A DNA stretch of 64,000 nt, from the NCBI RefSeq assembly GCF_900109465.1, contig NZ_FOAZ01000013.1, positions 1 through 64,000 of the forward strand, written 5' to 3'. This stretch comes from Streptacidiphilus jiangxiensis (GTDB lineage: Bacteria; Actinomycetota; Actinomycetes; Streptomycetales; Streptomycetaceae). The first letter of the stretch is position 1. Each line of letters opens with the position of its first letter. Position numbers and translations under genes: made by a program. The notes beneath the pieces were generated by a model. It ran no database searches. It was not told where the DNA came from and saw only the letters and a program-made list of their open reading frames with translations. Below are positions 58,879 to 64,000 of this stretch, piece after piece.

Positions 58879-59682
58879 ATGGGCACTCTCGACGGCAAGG
58901 TCGCCATCGTCTCCGGCTCCGGTCGCGGCATCGGCCGTGAGGTCGCGCTCAAGCTCGCCTCCGAGGGCGCGGCGGTCGTCATCAACGACCTCGACAAGGA
59001 CCCGGCCGAGGAGACCGTCGCCGACATCGTCGCCACCGGCGGCCGTGCGGTGGCCTGCGTCGGCTCCGTGGTCGACGAGGACTTCGCCGAGCGCTTCGTG
59101 AACACCGCGATCGAGTCCTTCGGCGGCCTGGACATCATCGTCAACAGCGCCGGCTACACCTGGGACACCGTCATCCAGAAGATGACCGACGAGCAGTGGG
59201 ACGCCATCCTCGACGTCCACCTCAAGGCCCCCTTCCGGATCCTGCGCGCCGCGCAGCCGTACATCAAGGCCAACCCGACCGACTACCACCGCAAGGTCGT
59301 CAACGTCTCCTCGGTCTCCGGCCTCTTCGGCAACGCGGGCCAGGCCAACTACTCCTCCGCCAAGGCGGGCGTCATCGGCCTGACCAAGACCATGGCCAAG
59401 GAGTGGGGCCGATACAAGGTCAACGTCAACGCCGTCGCCTTCGGCTGGATCCTCACCCGGATGACCGAGGCCACCGCCGACGACGACTCCTTCATCGAGA
59501 TCGAGGGCCGCAAGATCAAGGCCGGTCTCAACGCCGACCTGGCCAAGCACGCGGCCGCCCGCATCCCGCTGGGCCGCCCGGGCACCCCGGCCGAGGCCGC
59601 CGGCGCGATCTACCTGCTCTGCACCCAGGAGGCGAACTACGTGTCCGGCCAGTGCCTGACCGTGGACGCCGCAGGACGCTAA
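58879..59682 (+). CDS. SDR family oxidoreductase (FabG/3-hydroxyacyl-CoA dehydrogenase-like)
   Basis: Encodes 267 residues. GSGRGIGREVA cofactor motif, NSAG strand, VSSVSGLFGNAGQANYSSAK (Ser/Tyr/Lys), and VNAVAFGWILTRM after it. A family-specific stretch of about 20 residues (TEATADDDSFIEIEGRKIKAG) precedes the C-terminal RIPLGRPGTPAEAAGAIYLL. It follows the MaoC pair, consistent with oxidation of the hydrated acyl-CoA; it is a different SDR subgroup from that at 50544. Confidence 0.88.
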   Translation: MGTLDGKVAIVSGSGRGIGREVALKLASEGAAVVINDLDKDPAEETVADIVATGGRAVACVGSVVDEDFAERFVNTAIESFGGLDIIVNSAGYTWDTVIQKMTDEQWDAILDVHLKAPFRILRAAQPYIKANPTDYHRKVVNVSSVSGLFGNAGQANYSSAKAGVIGLTKTMAKEWGRYKVNVNAVAFGWILTRMTEATADDDSFIEIEGRKIKAGLNADLAKHAAARIPLGRPGTPAEAAGAIYLLCTQEANYVSGQCLTVDAAGR

Positions 59683-59712
59683 CCCCCACAACACCGACCA
59701 CAGGGACCAGAG

Positions 59713-60870
<1,158 letters not shown>

Positions 60871-60882
60871 GCCGATGTTCCT

Positions 60883-60928
60883 CCGTCGGGGCCGGCTCAG
60901 TGGTGGGGACCGCAGCCGGCCCCGACGG
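60883..60928 (+). terminator. 15-bp-stem hairpin after the dehydrogenase gene
   Basis: CCGTCGGGGCCGGCT (60883-60897) pairs perfectly with AGCCGGCCCCGACGG (60914-60928) over a 16-nt loop. It may attenuate rather than end transcription, since the racemase gene follows on the same strand. Confidence 0.7.
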
Positions 60929-60972
60929 CCATTCCGCACACCGAAGCAATCGCCAGGGAAGGCAGCACAGTT

Positions 60973-62124
60973 GTGAGCACGGACCGCACCACGTCCCGCA
61001 CCGGGCCCTTGGCCGGGCTGCGGGTGGTCGAGCTCGGTGGCATCGGCCCCGGCCCCTTCGCCGGGATGCTGCTGGCCGACCAGGGCGCCGACGTCATCCG
61101 GATCGACCGACCTGCGGAGGCGGGTCGGGCCTCCGCCCACCCGATCCTGCACCGGGGCCGGCGCTCGGTCACCCTCGACCTCAAGGACCCGGCGAGCGTC
61201 GAGGCCGTACTGCGGATCATCGACACCGCCGACGCGCTGATCGAGGGTTTCCGGCCCGGCGTCACCGAGCGCCTGGGCCTCGGGCCCGAGGCCTGCCTCG
61301 CCCGCAACCCCAGGCTCGTCTACGGCCGGATGACCGGCTGGGGCCAGGACGGCCCGCTCGCGCAGGCCCCCGGCCACGACATCAACTACATCGCCGTCGC
61401 CGGCGCGCTGGGGGCGATGGGCGCGGGCGACGAGAACCCGCCCGTCCCGCTGAACCTGGTCGGTGACATGGGCGGTGGCGGCATGCTGCTCGCACTCGGC
61501 ATCACCACCGCGTTGGTGCACGCTCAGCGCACCGGCGAGGGCCAGGTCGTGGACGCGGCGATGACCGACGGTACGGCCGTCCAACTCGCGCTGATCCATG
61601 GCCTGCTGGCGACCGGCCGGTGGACCGACGAGCGCGGCGTGAACCTCTTCGACGGTGGGGCGCCCTTCTACCGCACCTACCGCACCTCCGACGGCGGCTT
61701 CATGGCCGTGGGCAGCGTCGAGTCGCAGTTCTACGCCGTGCTGCTGGGGGTGCTGGGCCTGACCGACGAGGCGCTCTTCGCCAAGCAGCACGACCGCGAC
61801 GCCTGGCCGGCGATGGCGCGGCGGCTGGCCGAGGTCTTCGCCTCCCGGACCCGCGCCGAGTGGACGGCGGCCTTCGACGGCACGGAGTCCTGCGTCACCC
61901 CGGTCCACGGACTGACCGAGGCCGCCACCGACCCGCACAACCTCGCCCGCGGCACGTACTACACCGAGGGCGACGTGCTCCAGCCCGCCCCGGCCCCGCG
62001 CTACCAGGGCACCCCGGCCGCCACCCCGCAGCCCGCCCCGCTCACGGGAGCCCACACGCGTGAGGTGCTGGTCGAGATCGGCCTCGACGCGGACGTGGTG
62101 GACGCCCTGGCGCCGCAGCTCTGA
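60973..62124 (+). CDS. Alpha-methylacyl-CoA racemase (CoA-transferase family III)
   Basis: Encodes 383 residues from GTG at 60973. Family III start [32 protein letters not shown]; the active-site His is in [13 protein letters not shown] and the Asp in [12 protein letters not shown], as in the mycobacterial racemase. The enzyme inverts the alpha-methyl centre of branched acyl-CoAs so that the S-form can enter beta-oxidation. It supports branched or isoprenoid-like acids as substrates of the cluster. Distinct from formyl-CoA transferases, which lack the GHDINY/GDxGGG pairing. Confidence 0.88.
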   Translation: MSTDRTTSRTGPLAGLRVVELGGIGPGPFAGMLLADQGADVIRIDRPAEAGRASAHPILHRGRRSVTLDLKDPASVEAVLRIIDTADALIEGFRPGVTERLGLGPEACLARNPRLVYGRMTGWGQDGPLAQAPGHDINYIAVAGALGAMGAGDENPPVPLNLVGDMGGGGMLLALGITTALVHAQRTGEGQVVDAAMTDGTAVQLALIHGLLATGRWTDERGVNLFDGGAPFYRTYRTSDGGFMAVGSVESQFYAVLLGVLGLTDEALFAKQHDRDAWPAMARRLAEVFASRTRAEWTAAFDGTESCVTPVHGLTEAATDPHNLARGTYYTEGDVLQPAPAPRYQGTPAATPQPAPLTGAHTREVLVEIGLDADVVDALAPQL

Positions 62125-62133
62125 GACGCCGTC

Positions 62134-62174
62134 ATGCCGAAGGCCCGATCCCTGTGGGATCGGGCCTTCGGCAT
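62134..62174. terminator. Bidirectional terminator, 18-bp stem
   Basis: ATGCCGAAGGCCCGATCC (62134-62151) pairs perfectly with GGATCGGGCCTTCGGCAT (62157-62174) over CTGTG, between the convergent racemase and thioesterase genes. Confidence 0.9.
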
Positions 62175-62187
62175 ATCGGGCCTGGCG

Positions 62188-63087
62188 TCAGGGCGTCGCC
62201 GCCCGCAACTGCCGCAGCACCGACTCCTGCACCACGCTGGCCACCAACTGGCCCTCACCGGACCAGACGTCGGCGAAGGCGAGGGAGCGGCCGTCGGCGG
62301 CGGTGGGGCTGCGCTGGGCGAAGAGCAGCCAGTCGTCGGCGCGGAAGGGTCGGTGGTACCAGACCGCGTGGTCCAGCGAGGTGACGTACACCGAGGAGGG
62401 CTCGGTCCGCAGCGCGCGGGGGCGCTCCACGTCCAGGGCGCCGGTGGGGGCGAGGAAGAGGTCCGAGGCGTAGGCCAGGGCGCAGGCGTGCAGCATGGGA
62501 TCGTCGGGCAGCGTGCCGGCGGCCCGGATCCAGAGCTTCTGCTCGGTCAGGCCGGGGGTGCCCTGCCCCGGCGGCACCTCGATATGACGCAGCTCCAGGG
62601 CCTCGGCGTAGCAGACCTGTTGCAGGTCGCCCGGGGCCGAATCCGACCAGAGCCCGAAGAGGTCGGGCAGCTCCTCGGGGCCGGACGCGGTCGGCATCGC
62701 GATCTGACGGTCCCAGCCGTCCTCGGCCGCCTTGAAGGAGGCCGAGAGCGTGAAGACGATCTGCCCGTCCTGCGAGGCGGAGACCTGGCGGGCGAGGTAG
62801 GAGCCGCCGTCGCGCACCCGCTGCACGGCGTAGTCGAGCGGGCGGCGCGTGTCGCCCGCCCGGAGGAAGTAGCCGTGCAGGGAGTGCACGGTGCGTCCCT
62901 CCGGCACGGTGCGCCCGGCCGCCGTCAGCGCCTGGGCGGCGACCTGGCCGCCGAAGGCCCGCAACGGCAGGCCGGCGTGGCACCAGCCACGGAAGAGGTC
63001 GTCCCCGAGCTCCTCCAGGCTGAGGAACCCGAGCAGGCCGGAGGCACGACCGGGGACGGTGTCCAGCACGGCTTCCCCCGGGGTCAC
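62188..63087 (-). CDS. Acyl-CoA thioesterase II (TesB-type)
   Basis: Encodes 299 residues from GTG at 63087, which overlaps the thiolase TGA (GTGA). Double hot-dog fold: RGWCHAGLPLRAFGGQVAAQAL and TVHSLHGYFLRAGD in the first half, YVTSLDHAVWYHRPFRADDWLLF (Asp at the catalytic position) and a C-terminal SVVQESVLRQL (Gln) in the second. It hydrolyses acyl-CoA and may free CoA or release an end product of the pathway. Confidence 0.9.
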   Translation of the reverse strand: MTPGEAVLDTVPGRASGLLGFLSLEELGDDLFRGWCHAGLPLRAFGGQVAAQALTAAGRTVPEGRTVHSLHGYFLRAGDTRRPLDYAVQRVRDGGSYLARQVSASQDGQIVFTLSASFKAAEDGWDRQIAMPTASGPEELPDLFGLWSDSAPGDLQQVCYAEALELRHIEVPPGQGTPGLTEQKLWIRAAGTLPDDPMLHACALAYASDLFLAPTGALDVERPRALRTEPSSVYVTSLDHAVWYHRPFRADDWLLFAQRSPTAADGRSLAFADVWSGEGQLVASVVQESVLRQLRAATP

Positions 63088-64000
63088 AGGAGTTCGAGAA
63101 CGGTCGCGTTGGCCATGCCGCCGCCCTCGCACATGGACTGCAGGCCGTAGCGGATGCCGTTGTCGCGCATGTGGTGGACCAGCGTGGTCATCAGGCGGGC
63201 GCCGGAGCCGCCGATGGGGTGGCCGATGGCCATCGCGCCACCGAGCGGGTTCATCCGGGCGTAGTCGGCTCCGGTCTCGCGCAGCCAGGCCAGCGAGACC
63301 GACGCGAAGGCCTCGTTGATCTCGAAGGCGCCGATGTCGTCGACGGACAGGCCGGACTTCGCCAACGCCTTTGCCGTGGCCGGGATCGGGCCCTTGAGCA
63401 TGGTGACCGGGTCGGTGCCCGTGACGACGGCGGTGTGGATCCGGGCCATCGGGGTCCAGCCCTGGGACCGGGCGAACTCGCTGGTGGTGACGAGCAGCGC
63501 GCCGGTGCCGTCGGAGACCTGGGAGGCGTTGCCCGCGGTGATCGAGCCGTCCTCGCGGAAGGCGGGCTTGAGTCCGCCCAGGGTCTCCAGGGTGGAGCCG
63601 CGGCGGATGCCCTCGTCGGTGTCGAAGACGCGCGTCGTGCCGTCCTCGTCGGTGACGGTGATCGGCGCAATCTGGCCCTTGAACCGGCCCTCGTCGACCG
63701 CGCGGGCGGCGCGGGCGTGGGAGTCCAGGCCGTGCTGGTCCATCTCGGTGCGGGTGATGCCGTACTGGTCGGCGATCAACTGCGCGCCCATGCCCTGGTG
63801 GAATCGGACCCCGCCGTAGCGGGCCCAGACGTCCGGGCCGAAGGGCTCGCCGAAGCGGCCGTCGCCGCGGGTGCTGCCCAGCGGCACGGTGCTCATGATC
63901 TCCACGCCACCGGCGACGGCGACGGCGTACTGGCCGGAGATGACGCCGGCCGCCGCCTGGTGCACGGCCTGCTGCGAGGAGCCGCACTGGCGGTCCACGG
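63084..64000 (-). CDS. Thiolase, 5' end beyond the window
   Basis: The last 305 residues of a second thiolase. Nucleophile Cys in RQCGSSQQAV, His in GGAMAIGHPIGGSGAR and Cys in SMCEGGGMANATVLELL. It is a close paralogue of the thiolase at 49214 and is translationally coupled to the thioesterase. About 85-90 N-terminal residues lie outside. The promoter and any fourth operator of the regulon would also be beyond base 64000. Confidence 0.92.
   Translation of the reverse strand, partial: VDRQCGSSQQAVHQAAAGVISGQYAVAVAGGVEIMSTVPLGSTRGDGRFGEPFGPDVWARYGGVRFHQGMGAQLIADQYGITRTEMDQHGLDSHARAARAVDEGRFKGQIAPITVTDEDGTTRVFDTDEGIRRGSTLETLGGLKPAFREDGSITAGNASQVSDGTGALLVTTSEFARSQGWTPMARIHTAVVTGTDPVTMLKGPIPATAKALAKSGLSVDDIGAFEINEAFASVSLAWLRETGADYARMNPLGGAMAIGHPIGGSGARLMTTLVHHMRDNGIRYGLQSMCEGGGMANATVLELL

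Overview
The window is high-GC actinomycete DNA, most likely from the Streptomycetaceae (Streptomyces, Kitasatospora or Streptacidiphilus). The signs are third-position GC bias with long antisense shadow frames, frequent GTG starts, -10 boxes placed to give leaderless mRNAs, a mycothiol-type DinB/maleylpyruvate isomerase protein, Tat and Sec secreted proteins, several LysR, TetR, ROK, PucR and LuxR regulators, and a sugar ABC importer without its own ATPase. No tRNA, rRNA, insertion sequence, integrase or CRISPR array was seen.

Layout. 1-1.06 kb: the 3' end of a urease alpha gene, a nested hairpin, and a small deoxyribosyltransferase-like gene. 1.15-10.1 kb: single genes with local regulators: a LysR/DUF6817 divergon, a TetR gene, a Tat-exported agmatine-deiminase-like enzyme divergent from a TatA-like gene with a palindromic operator between them, a membrane metallophosphoesterase, a PucR-type regulator, deoD and a methyltransferase. 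10.3-18 kb: a LuxR-type ATPase regulator, two small exported proteins, an inactivated HxlR regulator next to an intact MFS exporter, and a dienelactone-hydrolase-like gene. 18.2-23 kb: an SGNH hydrolase, a DUF4239 membrane protein, a clear CqsA-like autoinducer synthase homologue, a four-EF-hand protein, and DinB-like and VOC proteins. 23-34.3 kb: a beta-propeller/small-protein pair, an SDR/LysR divergon, two large membrane-anchored exported proteins, and a decayed stretch holding a DinB remnant and a frameshifted NlpC/P60-like gene.

34.5-40.8 kb: a TetR gene divergent from a catabolic operon (acyl-CoA ligase, acyl-CoA dehydrogenase, M20 amidohydrolase, MFS). 40.8-46.5 kb: a sugar-import module (Gfo/Idh/MocA dehydrogenase, two permeases, binding lipoprotein) behind a ROK regulator.

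46.7-64 kb: a large acyl-CoA catabolic cluster. A minus-strand operon (acyl-CoA ligase, enoyl-CoA hydratase, thiolase) diverges from a plus-strand operon (SDR, enoyl-CoA hydratase, split acyl-CoA dehydrogenase pair, third acyl-CoA dehydrogenase). After an unrelated exported protein comes a second plus-strand operon (two MaoC-fold hydratases, SDR, acyl-CoA dehydrogenase, alpha-methylacyl-CoA racemase), and a minus-strand thiolase/thioesterase pair runs off the end. Three near-identical 16-bp sites (GTKAAGYMRMRCTAAC) lie 31-40 bp before the first genes of three of these operons, so they probably form one regulon for activation, alpha-epimerisation, beta-oxidation and release of branched or otherwise unusual acyl-CoAs.

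The observations most worth following are the CqsA homologue in an actinomycete, the TatA paralogue paired with a Tat substrate, the three-promoter operator, and the freshly broken HxlR gene beside its intact transporter.
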